This document shows, one piece after another, positions 9,596-20,300 of a stretch of DNA of 23,879 bases; position 1 is the first letter of the stretch; each line of letters begins with the position of its first letter. Position numbers and translations under genes: made by a program. The stretch comes from Tulasnella sp. 424 (lineage: Eukaryota; Basidiomycota; Agaricomycetes; Cantharellales; Tulasnellaceae). A model generated the notes under the pieces. The model saw only the letters and a list, made by a program, of their open reading frames with translations, was not told where the DNA came from and did no database searches. The stretch covers positions 1-23,879 of the forward strand of contig WSUB01000324.1 of NCBI GenBank assembly GCA_019633425.1. Reading direction: 5' to 3'.

Positions 9596-10173
9596 CGGAA
9601 CAATGTGACATACTCCCGGGGAAGATAGCTTGGCTCTGCACCCTTATTTTTATGGGAGCTGGGACCGATCTCCACACTATGTTGTCGCTTGCTTTAGGCC
9701 TCCATGCTTCGTGTCGACTATTGACGTAGACAAAGGGCAGGGGAATGGGAATTTACCGCGAGCCCAAACAGAAGGCACCAAGCCCAAGCTGCACCATTCG
9801 GCGATGTAGCCGGGTGAGTACTTTCACATCGAACTAATCATCCCGAATACGTTTTCCGGGAAAATGAATGTCTTTCCCGAGTGGTCACCTGCGTCGTGAG
9901 TTTAGTCATGTACGTACTAGCCTTCCCTTGCCGAAATCGGTACCCTGGCAGAACTAGAATTGAAGGCGTGGCGATCGTCCGTGTTCATGGCCCGTCGGAT
10001 GCCAGTTCCCAAAATTCCATCCCAACTTCGTCAGTGGGACACTCATATTGGTCCGAAATAACTATATATTTGAACATGCATCAAGCCTTTGAGATGAATT
10101 TCGGTGGTCCATTGGTGCGCGGAAGTGACCGGTTCTCCCATAGCGGTCCCGCGTGATCGTTCGGTGTTCGTGC

Positions 10174-10443
10174 GGTTCCCGACCGCCTCGCACAAGGCGC
10201 TACGTTAACGTTGGGGATATCTAACTCCCTGGGATGGTGAACACTGGACTCGGAGGTTGTGGTTATGTCCGCAGTGTCCGTTGGATGTTGATTGGTTGGT
10301 GGGACGGCGCCTCAAATATCCCGATTCACTGTGGTCTCGCCGACCAATCACAGCGCTCCACGGATATCCCCGTTACCCCCGTATTCCCCTCGCCGTTTCT
10401 AATTGGTCTCCACCCAAGCTAACCCCCATTGCCCCCATTGCAG
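10174..10443. promoter_or_regulatory. Replaced 5' region of permease copy B, with three CCAAT boxes
   Basis: At about 10173 similarity with unit 1 stops. It returns only in the last part of the first intron (taacccccattgc). The segment lacks the CT tract, the ATG and the first exon of copy A. It carries CCAAT at 10344-10348 and ATTGG at 10291-10295 and 10402-10406. The first two lie in an imperfect inverted repeat (tgattggttgg / ccgaccaatca). CCAAT-binding complex with HapX is a known iron regulator in fungi, but CCAAT alone is too common to assign that here. Confidence 0.4.
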
Positions 10444-11943
10444 GTATTCCGAGCGGCCCTCGAGGCGTCCATCATCGTCTCCGTCCTCCTCGCTCTCGTA
10501 GAGCAAATCGTTCAGCAACCAGGCTCAGGCAACACCACCGCCGTCGCCCGCGAACGTACCACCGACAGCGACGAAAAGAAACGGGAAGGGTCTCACACAT
10601 CCGAGAGTGAAGATTTGGCTCTCGGTAGCCAGGCAGGGACCAATGCGTTGATCAAGGGGATGCGCATCTTGGTCTTTGCGGGTTCTGTCTTGGGTCTTTT
10701 CGTCGCTTTGGCTATGTGCGTCCTCGTTATCTTATCACTTGGCATGCCCATTTCCCACCAGTAACCTCTCGCTCCCTCTCCCTTTACAGCGGTGCTGCTT
10801 TCCTTGCTGTGTGGTTCACTCCAGTCAACGATCTCTTCGGCGCCAACGAGGAAATCTGGGAGGGCACGTTCAACCTCATCGCGTGAGTCGCCCATATGTC
10901 GCTATTCTCGGAAACGCCAAAATCGCCAAGGCTGACCAACACACCGGGTCCTCGCACGCAGCGCGATCCTGATCTTCGTCATGGGCCTCACCATGCTTCG
11001 CATCGACCAGGCCAAAGCCAAGTGGCGCGCCAAGTTGCACAAGGCCTTCATCACCGACGTCGCAAACTCCACCACCCAGGGACCCACTTCCAGATGGGCG
11101 AAATGGAACCCCTTCCGTGGCGGACGTAACCTCAGCGGCGAGGATAAGTGGGAGATGTCCAGTGGGAAGTGGGCGTTGTTCCTTTTGCCGTTTATCACCG
11201 TCATGCGAGAGGGTTTGGAGGCTGTCGTTTTCATTGGTGGTGTGAGTATCCTTTCTCTCTTTCCTTGCGGCGGGATGTTAATGCTTCAGTATTGCGCGCG
11301 ATAGGTCTCCCTCGGCCCAAAAACAACTGCCATCCCACTCGCAGCCATCGTCGGTCTTCTCTGCGGTCTCATCGTCGGCTACATCATCTACAGATCCTCG
11401 TCCCGCACGTCCATCTCCATCTTCCTCGTCATCTCCACCAACCTCTTGCTCCTCGTCGGCGCCGGTCTCTTCTCCAAGGCTATCGGAAGCTTCCAGAGGA
11501 ACAAGTTCAACAAGATGTGAGAACCCCTCCCCCCACACCCCAATCTCGTTTTGGAGGCTGACGATTGCTGCTTCCCTTTTTTTTCCTAGGGTCGGCGCTG
11601 ACGTCGCTGAAGCCGGTAATGGACCTGGCAGCTACGACGTCCGCGGCAACATCTGGCACCTGAACTGCTGCAACCCCGAAGACAAGTACGGAAACGGCGG
11701 ATGGGCCATCTTTGCCGCCATCTTCGGTTGGTCCAACGACGGCTCCGTCGGTACCGTCCTCGGATACATCTTCTACTGGATCGCAGTTGTCGTGGCTCTG
11801 GTCGTCATGCAGATTAACGAGGTGGGCTGCAAAGAATCCCGATTTTTTGGTTTTCGCCTCCGGGTCTGCTGACCAAATGGTTTCGCCTTTTTTTGCCCCT
11901 CTAGAAAAAGAACCGTAGACGCGCTTCTGCACAAACGGCTTAA
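10444..11943 (+). CDS. FTR1: High-affinity iron permease Ftr1, copy B (first exon missing, first REXLE motif altered)
   Basis: This is the paralogue of copy A. Exons: 10444-10715, 10790-10882, 10962-11241, 11305-11516, 11590-11821 and 11905-11943. All junctions are GT...AG and in phase, giving 375 codons with no stop. It keeps ASIIVSVLLALVEQIVQQ, NEEIWEG, MREGLEAVVFIGG (REGLE at 11206-11220), FGWSNDGSVGTVLGYIFYW and the basic tail. There are two oddities. The first motif is R-A-A-L-E: GAA in copy A is GCG here, so the first glutamate is lost, and this motif is essential for transport in studied Ftr1 proteins. No upstream exon with an ATG and a good donor is visible, because the 5' region has been replaced. 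The next in-frame Met is after the first helix. It may be a pseudogene, a divergent variant, or use an exon I could not find. The 5' boundary given is the acceptor side of the first recognisable exon. Confidence 0.8.
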
Positions 11944-12140
11944 AAAGCGAAACTTGAGACATCCTTTGGCTGTTGCCGAGGTCAGGTTTCTTGCCGGGGT
12001 CCTAATTTCTACGCGAGCTTATTACAAATGATACTTCACGGATTACCTACTTCCTCCTTTTCACGTCTTTCGACGGGAACCAGCATGTGCTTTTCTTTAC
12101 CTTTGTTTACTTCTTTTTGGCGGTTTATGTTTCTGTGACG

Positions 12141-12146
12141 AATAAA
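12141..12146 (+). terminator. Polyadenylation signal AATAAA, permease copy B
   Basis: AATAAA is 198 bases after the copy B stop and lies in the same conserved block as in unit 1 (gtgacgaataaaagatg). Confidence 0.5.
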
Positions 12147-12540
12147 AGATGATCTTACCCCCAGTTTCTATTATCCGAAAAAGAGTACTTGCAGTTCTGC
12201 TGCGTCCATGTAGTACTTCCCGCGTCGCGGAGCGAATGCTAAAATGAGAACAGCCAAGCCGAGATAATATTCGAAACAAGAAGTGCGCCGAAACTTAGAA
12301 ATAAAATATAACGAAACAGAGGGAGTCGAAGGATACCAAAAGACGACAACACTACAGGAAACAACAAGGTAGCCGAGAAAGAAAGAAAGATCTAGCCGAG
12401 TCTTTTACAAGTCAGGAAACTGAAACCGAGCAATTGGAGAAAGTCTAAGACGGTCAATGATATAGAGAACGAGTCAAGAGTGAGGGAGGGGTAAGGTAGG
12501 TAGGGGACGTGGGGCTCGGGAAGAAAGCGTGAAGTACCGG

Positions 12541-13338
12541 TTAAAAAGGCAGATAAGAGGTGAGGTTAGGAATCACGGCAAACACGTTGACTGTACAAGG
12601 GAAACACGAACTCGCAGTCCCCGGAGACAGTGGGATGGAGATCGGCGGGGCGGTCTACGTCGTCGCGCGAGTTGCTGGGGCCGCGTCGCCGACGCTCTTT
12701 GGCCTGGAGCCCAGCTTCGATGAGGTGGTCATGGTTGCTCAGCAGAGAGCCCGACTTGACCTGCAGGTCGCGCCTAAGGTCGGAGGAGGTGCGAGGCGAC
12801 CGTTCGGGGGTGGAGGCAGACAGGTACCCCGAGTCGATTGTTTTAGGTGTGGCGATGGGTGAGCGTGATGGTGGGGGCGGAGGTATGTTGGCAGCTGCCA
12901 AGGAAGGGGACGGCTCCCGGAAGGTCGTCCAAATCGAACGTGGGATAACGACTGAAGGGGTCGTATCCCACATTCGGAGTATAAAAGCACTCCTTAAGAA
13001 GACGAAAAGACGTCGGTTAGCTCAGGACGAGCCAAAGACCGTCGAAATTGCATCGATACATACCTCAAGAGGAGGCGGGGTGGTTGGGAGATATTGACGT
13101 TGCTGCTCCTCGGTCGAAAGCATCAGCATTGTTTAAAATAAGGCTCGAATCATGGCGCTAAACTCACCTTGGTCTTGGAACGAGAGCTTTTAAGAGCCTT
13201 CAGAGCCCGTCCGAGGGCGGAGGCCTTCTTGACAGGTGTCGCGGGGGGTTGGGCTGGCTTAGCTTGCCGGCCGGTCGGCTGCGTCGTGCCAGCTGTGGAC
13301 ATCTTGATGGAGAGAGTGGAGAAAATCTTGAAGAACAT
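12541..13338 (-). pseudogene. Unrecognised - strand gene, copy B (frameshifted and internally deleted)
   Basis: Exon 1 (13338-13168, starting MFFKIFSTLSIKM) and exon 2 (13105-13064) have exactly the lengths and phases of copy A and keep the tandem GAGCAG acceptor. Exon 3 starts at about 12992 with CFYTPNVGYDPFSRYP, but this frame reaches TAA at 12845-12843. The later conserved stretch (SLLSNHDHLIEAGLQAKERR, about 12765-12706) lies in another frame. After GDC the sequence jumps: the part matching the rest of exon 3, intron 3 and the acidic exon 4 of copy A is deleted. The last acceptor, AACAG in copy A, is AACCG here. This is most likely a pseudogene, but a shortened protein of about 125 aa ending at 12843 cannot be excluded. 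Confidence 0.6.
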
Positions 13339-13470
13339 GATTTATGAGAATATAGAGGTGTGGGGGCTGGGTAGGAAGTGATTGAGAGCTGGGAGTGCGA
13401 GGGCAACAGGACTAATCGAGTACGGCGAGGATGTCGAAAGTTGAGAGAGACGAGGAGCTCGAGAGAGCAG

Positions 13471-13480
13471 ATTTATATAT
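13471..13480 (-). promoter_or_regulatory. TATA box of the - strand gene, copy B
   Basis: On the - strand the sequence is gaatatataaatctgc, about 135 bases upstream of the copy B start. It is a better TATA match than copy A, inside the same conserved promoter block. Promoter conservation despite the coding damage suggests the damage is recent. Confidence 0.5.
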
Positions 13481-13709
13481 TCCAGTACTGCTGACGTCTC
13501 ATTAAGAAAATTGGGCGACGATTATGACTGTTCTTGGGGCTCGGGCAGACCTGTTTACTATTCGACCCAGTCCGTTCCTGATTGACTCTCTAGGCGAAGG
13601 ACAAGGAAAGTCTTGAGGCGTCCTTACACCATCGCTGAACCAGGCCCGAGCCCGTCACTCGTTTGCCCAGCTGAGCGCGTACCACAATGTCGTATGTCTG
13701 GGATTTTGA

Positions 13710-13743
13710 GTACCTGCGTGGGGGATCGTGAGTGACGCGTCGA
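13710..13743. repeat. Third copy of the unit head, truncated after 34 bases
   Basis: These 34 bases are identical to 1-34 of the window. Similarity then stops abruptly, and the following DNA resembles neither unit. It directly follows the tail of unit 2, as the unit 2 head follows the tail of unit 1. It marks either the right end of a tandem array or the recombination breakpoint. Confidence 0.85.
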
Positions 13744-15196
13744 ACGACATCCCTGCAAATCTTCGCCTTGGCGACCTTCAGTCGAAACTACTGCCGGATA
13801 ATCTGCAAGCCTGCGTCTCTAGAAGAGGAGGGGGTTCGGCACTTTTGGTGGTTCGTTATGAAACGGACTCAGACACGCTATTCGTCAGGAAGACGATTCA
13901 GAACAAAGGGTACTCCCAGAGCGCTTGGGAGTCAACGACGTTTGATAGAAGCGGGAGGAGGCTGGTCGGAGTTATGGAGTCGAAATCATGGGCCTTCGAG
14001 TACAAAAGAAAATTGGGGGCAGGCTAGAAACGAAAACAAGCAGAGAGTACAAATGAGATCTCGAGAATAGCACTGGGTTCGATGGGTGGAGAGGCGAAAC
14101 GGGTAGAAGGTCTGAGTGGCAAGGGTCAGCGATGCGCGGGGGAATTCAGACGGCGGGGGGCAAGGGGTTCTAACGAACGTCCGGCAAAGAACAGTGGTTC
14201 GAGGGTGAAGAAGGGGGGATTCCTGAGCCAGAGGTGGCGCTTTCACCGGCTCCGCAATAATGATACCTAGAAGGCGGACTGTGGGTCGAAGGAAAATCCC
14301 CGACACCTTCTCTATACGGAGAAGAGTCGCGTTGTTTTGTTACTATGACGGAAGCAGAATAGGCTAAGAAACTCTCGCTTGATGGGGAACCTCAGGAATC
14401 AAGCAACTATCCCAGTCTCATACTCTCTCTTCAAGTTCCAGATTCACACTTAAGCCCCTGCTCCGGAGGAGCTCGCGCCGGATCTAAGGGGCTGACATCC
14501 GTGAGCCTATTCAAAGTTCTCCCCACCCCAACCCGGATGTACCGAAAGCACAGATAGTAAGCTTCCACGTCTTGAGCTATGAGCGTGTATCGCTGAAATT
14601 TCGGGACCGATAGTTTGGGGACAAATATGAGAGAAGTTACTCGTTTAAATCTGGACCGCCGGCTAAAGCAACCAATTGAAGCCCGAAGAGCACCTCCCGA
14701 CCTCCTGCGAGTCCACTTCCACAGAGGCACATTAGCTGGACGAATTCACTATCATTTGGAACATGGGCGCCCCCCAAGCGCCGGGGCTCAACTAATTATG
14801 GGCAATCCCAACACCAAAACGCTGAATCCGGAGGTCCTCCCTTCCCTTTCGTCCCAATTCCTCCACTTGCAACTGCCCTCCGCATGCCTGTTTCATTAGG
14901 CTCCAAGAGGTGACCTCCTTGAACGTGTCGTCTGATCTCATGCCAATCGATTCCTTGCATCTTGCATGCTCGCCGACCAAAAAATCGAGGCGATATGTAT
15001 ACCCCTCGGGCATGAGCGCGAAGGGACAGATATCAAACTAAACCGAACACAGGAGCCAGGACGTTTACTGACGGAAACCTTGGCAGAGGAATCAGGAGCT
15101 AGAGATTGGAGCCAAAGCCGTTGTCTTTGGTTGAGAACCATCAACGCTCGCGGAAGAGGATGGAGGAGTGGAGACTTGTACACTTATCCAACATGA
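13744..15196. other. Region right of the tandem array; no gene recognised
   Basis: A frame without stops runs through the breakpoint to 14027 (about 100 codons, no ATG), with nothing familiar in it. An inverted repeat, agcccct/aggggct, lies at 14453-14493. A - strand frame at 15013-14792 begins MPEGYTYRLDFLVGEH but has no recognisable continuation. I cannot support a gene here. Confidence 0.4.
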
Positions 15197-16439
15197 GCAC
15201 TCCCGTAAGCGTAATTCAGAATGTTGTTTCTATGATCTTCGGTGGTAACGTTCTTGTCTTTATCTAGGATACCCTCCACTACATCAACACATCTACCTTC
15301 TTCGACAAGGACTGCGATGCTCTAAACCTATCATCACCGGGACAATGATAGCTACTATTTGCACCTCGCACACGGCAGCTTAGCAGTGTGGTAAGCGCCC
15401 CTCCCATTCATCACCTGTCCCAACCCCGCCAGTGGTCTCACTTCTCCACACCAACTGGCATAGGTCAAATCTCGCGGCGTAACCTCACATCACCACTCAA
15501 GCTACGCGACCCGGGCGCCTTACCATCTAGTCAATTCGAAGTAAGCATGCATACATAGCCTCGGCGGACCGAGCTCATCGTCCTGCTAGCTTGAGATGCT
15601 TCGGGAACCCCTCCACCGTCGCAGTGACTACGTCGGGAAGATGGAAGGACAGGTGGATATCAGTGACAACAACCAAGCAAAGAAACATCACGAGCAAAAT
15701 GGATCGTTGAGCTCATTCGAGCGGGGCCTTTGTGAAGGGACTGAAAGAACATCATCCTGTTGGATGGATATATATGCCGGACTATTCGGAGCAGTGGTCG
15801 AATTCAGCCTCTCGTTAAGGCACCTAATAACTCGGCCTTTACAATTATTTCGTTTTCCAAATCTCAATCGGTTACCCTCGCCTGGCGTTCTCGAGGGACA
15901 TCAGCGACTGAATTCGCTTCTCCCAGCATTGCCTCGAAAACACACCTCACCTTTCGTCCCTCCCGAAGCGTCACATCCCCCCCCGTTACGAGGGCCTCGG
16001 GGTCCCAAGACTGTTATCGCCGAATTAATGGTGTCTCCCTTACGCACTTCGCATGCAGGGGTCGGGCATTCTGGTCAAACTTTTCCTTCTATTTGCCGGC
16101 ACCACATCCGCCCCAACGGTGCCCCCCCCCCCACCCGGGCTGTACCAACTGTGCAAGGTGAACCTGCCGCATACTCTCACTCACACGATGGAGCTATAGG
16201 ATGGAGGGCGGCTTGGGGATCCATTCGAGAAGAAGCAGATATCCGTGTGCGTCTGGCGAGAACTCGTCCCACTAGACTGCGAGGTGTCAGCAATTTGTCG
16301 ACTTTCGCGACCATCATGGCGGGGAGAAAACCATTGCAGTCAGTGGAACTATTCTGACGAGAAATGTGGATTAGAAGCCAATCCATGGACACGATTCCTG
16401 CTGGACCTCATGCATCCAGGAGTGTTGGATAAGCTATAG
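15197..16439 (+). pseudogene. Possible decayed spliced gene, unrecognised
   Basis: Several short protein-like blocks are bounded by good splice signals. ATG at 15193-15195 leads through AGC ACT CCC to donor GTAAGC, with acceptor tctag at 15268, then YINTSTFFDKDCDALN. A second frame reads DSYYLHLAHGSLAV before another GTAAGC. After acceptor gccag comes WSHFSTPTGIGQISRRN to 15540, then a 49-nt intron (15541-15589) and LEMLREPLHRRSDYVGKMEG. Near the end, WRELVPLDCEVSAICRLSR to a stop at 16437-16439 also looks protein-like. The blocks are in different frames that I cannot join without frameshifts, so decay is the simplest reading. The family is not recognised. Confidence 0.3.
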
Positions 16440-17380
16440 GACCTGCGCTAAAGTCAGAACCCCCAAGCGCGCAGCCGTTACCTCTCGTTCATCTCCGTCC
16501 TCTGTTTCCTCAACCCGTCGCTGCCATGCGTTTAAGTACGACTGTTCACAAGGACCCGTAAAACGAACCATTCTAGGTACCATCTTCAACGTCGCCCTCG
16601 TCCCCACCGATATCAGGTGTCGGTGTGTTAAGACAAAGTGCGTTGAAGGGCTGACAAACCGGCAAGAGCAAAAGTCCCGTGGCCCGCCCAGGACGATGGT
16701 GTCGCCAACGAGCTCTCAAGCAAAAGCCACGCTAGGGTTGCGGCAAAAGTCCCTCAGCGTATCACGGGGGATGCGATACCCGATAATCGTTCTTTCCAAC
16801 CCGAGCCATCATAAGCGGCACGACGCACCAGCTGGCAAAACAGCTCACATCAAGCTGCTTCTGTGCCAGAATCCGCAACGTAATTGTGTCTATTCGAACG
16901 GCTCCGATATGCTCGGAGTCTCACTCCAGGGTCCAGCTACGCCACGGAAAGACTCAAAGCCTTCGTCCCCGCACTATGCAGCATGTGAATTGCTGAAGAG
17001 GTTGAGCAAGTGGTTGCATCGTGCTTCGCTGAACAATGGAATACTCAGTCGTCATTCGTAGCACTCTCTGCATTCATCATCGCGTGGCATGGCGCTGAAA
17101 CCCGATTTAAGCGAGATTGGAACAAGTTCCGACATTTATGCGATCCATGGATATCGAACAATGTTACGTTAGCCCGAAGTGTGCAAGCGAGAAGGGAATT
17201 TGCAATCGAAGTCATTTTGTACCGCGTGGGGCTGTGCCTTGGCGCTGAGAACCAACTTGTTCTCAGCGAGCGTGGCAACAACCTGCAACAACGCACTATC
17301 TCTCGACATTATAAATCGGGCCTCATCCTCTCGCAACCTGCAGGTCCAGTACCACATTCTGACAGTATCCATCTCCGACG
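16440..17380. other. Intergenic; no gene recognised
   Basis: Open frames at 16696-17061 and 17010-17402 overlap each other and have no recognisable motif or splice context. The second runs past the NLR start. The stretch probably contains the NLR promoter, but I see no clear TATA box. Confidence 0.4.
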
Positions 17381-20300
17381 ATGGCTGAAAATAAGGGACT
17401 GACGTTGACTGACAGGCAGCGGTCACCCGTAGCTTCCAGTCGATTACCTCGAACCCCTATGGTTGGAGACGCAAGACTCAACGAGAGAATAGGGTCCTTG
17501 AAAGAAGCGCTAGAATCAATACTCAACGTAAGCTTGCGTCGACTATGCATGCTTCGCCGTAACTGACCTTGTTCAAGGGCACCGAGTGGCCCTTGGAAGC
17601 GAAGGAAGCCGCAAGGGGTTTGATAACCACCGTTAAGTCCTTGCCAGATATTCCCAACAACACAACCAGCATTTCTCAAGAACTCCAAGGTGTCATTCAA
17701 CAGTATACTCAGTACGTTCTGTGCTCTGCTAAACCAATTAGCTTGCTACAACATGGTTTACAGAATCCTAGAAGACGTCCACTCACGATTAAAGGACGCG
17801 GCATCTAGTTCGGGGATGCAAAAATGGAAGCTCCTGCAGCGAATCAAATCGCTGGCGTCCAACCGTTCAAGTAAATGTGCCTTACTCTTCCGAACCTGTC
17901 AAAATGACATATCAAAGGTCTTGCTTTCCATTAATGTACGTGAGACAGTGCAATCTCCTAGCACGGGTTTTCTAATGTAGCTACTTCAAGGAATGCTTGG
18001 ACAACGAACGAAGAAAGGGTAAGCGCTCCTAGTCATTCAAGAGCCTGTGGAGAACTGATAACCTGTTTATCTAAAAGAGGACTTCGTGTTGCGTGGAATA
18101 CTTACGGAAACACGGACTCGGCCGACAGTCCCAAGCGATGAACGAACGCCTTCACCGCCCTCTGGCGATAAGACAAAGCCCACCAGACGGGTAATCGCAT
18201 CAAACGATTCGACTTTAAGCCCGCCACACACTAGAGAATTACTCTTACCCGAGGACAAGGACTCTCCCGGCCTAATCCGCGGACAAGCCCTCACCATAGC
18301 CAGGAAGACCTTCAAAGGCGTCGAAATTGCATCCGGATCCATTCCTGTCGTAGGGAGCTACTTTGCAGCCGTCTCCAAAGTTGGATTGGCATTCGTAGAA
18401 ACAATCGAGGTCAGCTTACACTGTACCCCTGACATTGCGTTTTCTCCTGACGAGGGTGCCTCAGACCATGGACAAAAACGACGACTTATCCAAGGACTTG
18501 GGAGCCGAGACAGCTAAATTGTGCAAGCTTCTCTCAAATTTCATCAAGACCCCGAACGCAGACCAAGGGGAGGTCATAGCGGATCATGTCAATGACTTGC
18601 AGAAGTACGTTTGTGTTCATTTCCCGAAAGAATACGCTGACACGTTGCTCAGAGAACTCCGGCACGTGCACGAAAAACTGAATGAGTGGAAATCCTTGGG
18701 TCGATTCGACAAAGCCTTTCACTCTCGCGACCATGCGGAAACACTGAAGGTTCACCAAGGAACGATCCAAACCGCGATGGAAGAAATGCAAGTCAGTACA
18801 ACAGCATGTTGTCTTCTTGTGTTGGTTGACTAAATTTGCTTGTGACCAGCTCCTCGCGGCCCTCGACACTCGCAGCATCGTACTCGAACTCAGTCAGTTC
18901 CTTTACTCCTATGGCATCGTATTTCTCTGACCTCCATCCCCAGAGAATAGCGACGTCCAAGAAAAGCAACGTCGCCTTCTTAAGTGCCTTGGAGATGGAA
19001 AATACGGAGCACGAGGCAACGCGGTTGAGGACGCCACCTGCTTTCCTGGAACGAGAGTGGAAATATTGCAGCGAATCGACAATTGGATCAGGGACTCGTC
19101 TACCTTTGACCGAGTGCTATGGATTCGTGGGATGGCTGGGCGAGGGAAATCGACGATTGCCTCGACGGTAGTCCACAACTGGAGATGTCGAGCTTCGTGC
19201 GCGATATTCCACTACCGCCGTGGCCATAACACGCTCAACACGAGGGTCGTTTGCGCTCTTGCAAGACAGCTGGCAAGCAGTTTGGTCCCGGAGGTCAGAA
19301 ATGCGGTGCTGGAGAGTGTGCGAGAGAATGAGGACATCGCAGACGAACGACTCGAAGTGCAGTTCAAGACACTCTTTGTCACTTCACTCACGAAAGTCAA
19401 TAATCGATCCCACCCAATCCTCATCGTCGTCGACGCTCTCGACGAATGTGACGACCCAAAGGACGCCGTCGACTTCGTCAGGCTTCTTGATCGACATTCT
19501 TCATCATTCCCCGCCAACGTCAAATTCCTCCTTACATCTCGTCCAGAGGCCCGTCTCCTTCGGGCTCTTGAACCCAGGCAATGGCGGTCTGAAGACCTGG
19601 ACACGGCTCCTGATGTGTCAGGCGACCTAGAACGATTCATTCAACAAGCCTGCAAGCAAATCCGGGACTCTGATCCCGACGTTCCAAAAGACTGGCCTTC
19701 ATTTGGGGACGTCAGCCGACTAGTAGAGATGTCCCAAGGTCTGTTCCAGTGGGCCCGCACCGCGGTCACGTATGTGAGCAATGGGTCTCCCGTGGATCGA
19801 TTGCGGGGACTACTCAAGCGTTCTTCGACGTGGAGCGGACTCGACGACTTGTACCACCAGATCCTCTCCAAGGCATTCGAGACCGTCAAGTTAGATGCGG
19901 AAAGGGAGGATCTTCTGCACCGAGTTCTAGGAACCCTTGCAGTGGCACCATACCCAGTCTCCCTTGATGTTATTGCTGGCCTGTACGGCGATAACAACAT
20001 CTTCAACCAGGCGGATCAGGCGGACATCATCCTGTTCCTCCGTAAGGATATTCTCGCCGACCTCAATTCTCTCTTGTTCATCCCATTGCAACCCAGTGAA
20101 CCGATACGCCTAATGCATACCTCCATTCATGATCTTCTGATCAGTGAACCTCGATGCAAGCAGCAATCTTACTACATCAACGTCATTCGGTACCATCAAC
20201 AACTAGCGACCCTGTGCCTTGAGACCATGCTAGGACATCTGAAGGAGAACATTTGCAACCTGTCTGACCTTTCGGTACCAGGCTCAGAGGTTCAGGACAT

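Larger units (their letters stand above)
8524..13709. repeat. Tandem segmental duplication, unit 2
   Basis: This is the second unit, 5186 bp, in the same orientation as unit 1. Compared with unit 1, the roughly 3 kb insertion is replaced by about 195 bases (9010-9204). Homology resumes at the word tgacccaaataaagcctgcg (9205 here, 3488 in unit 1). The permease promoter and first exon (about 10174-10420) are replaced by unrelated DNA, and the - strand gene has lost an exon. The head, MITE-like element, permease exons, 3' regions, antisense promoter and tail all align with unit 1. Confidence 0.85.

Noticed and set aside
14453..14493. Inverted repeat with agcccct/aggggct arms as a possible tRNA or structured RNA
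   Set aside because: There is no tRNA-like D, anticodon or T arm, and the inner stem is imperfect.
15596..16357. A 253-codon + strand frame taken as one gene
   Set aside because: Only its first about 50 codons look protein-like and follow a good acceptor. The rest is low-complexity Pro/His/Ser-rich and probably noncoding. The start is treated as part of the possible decayed gene.
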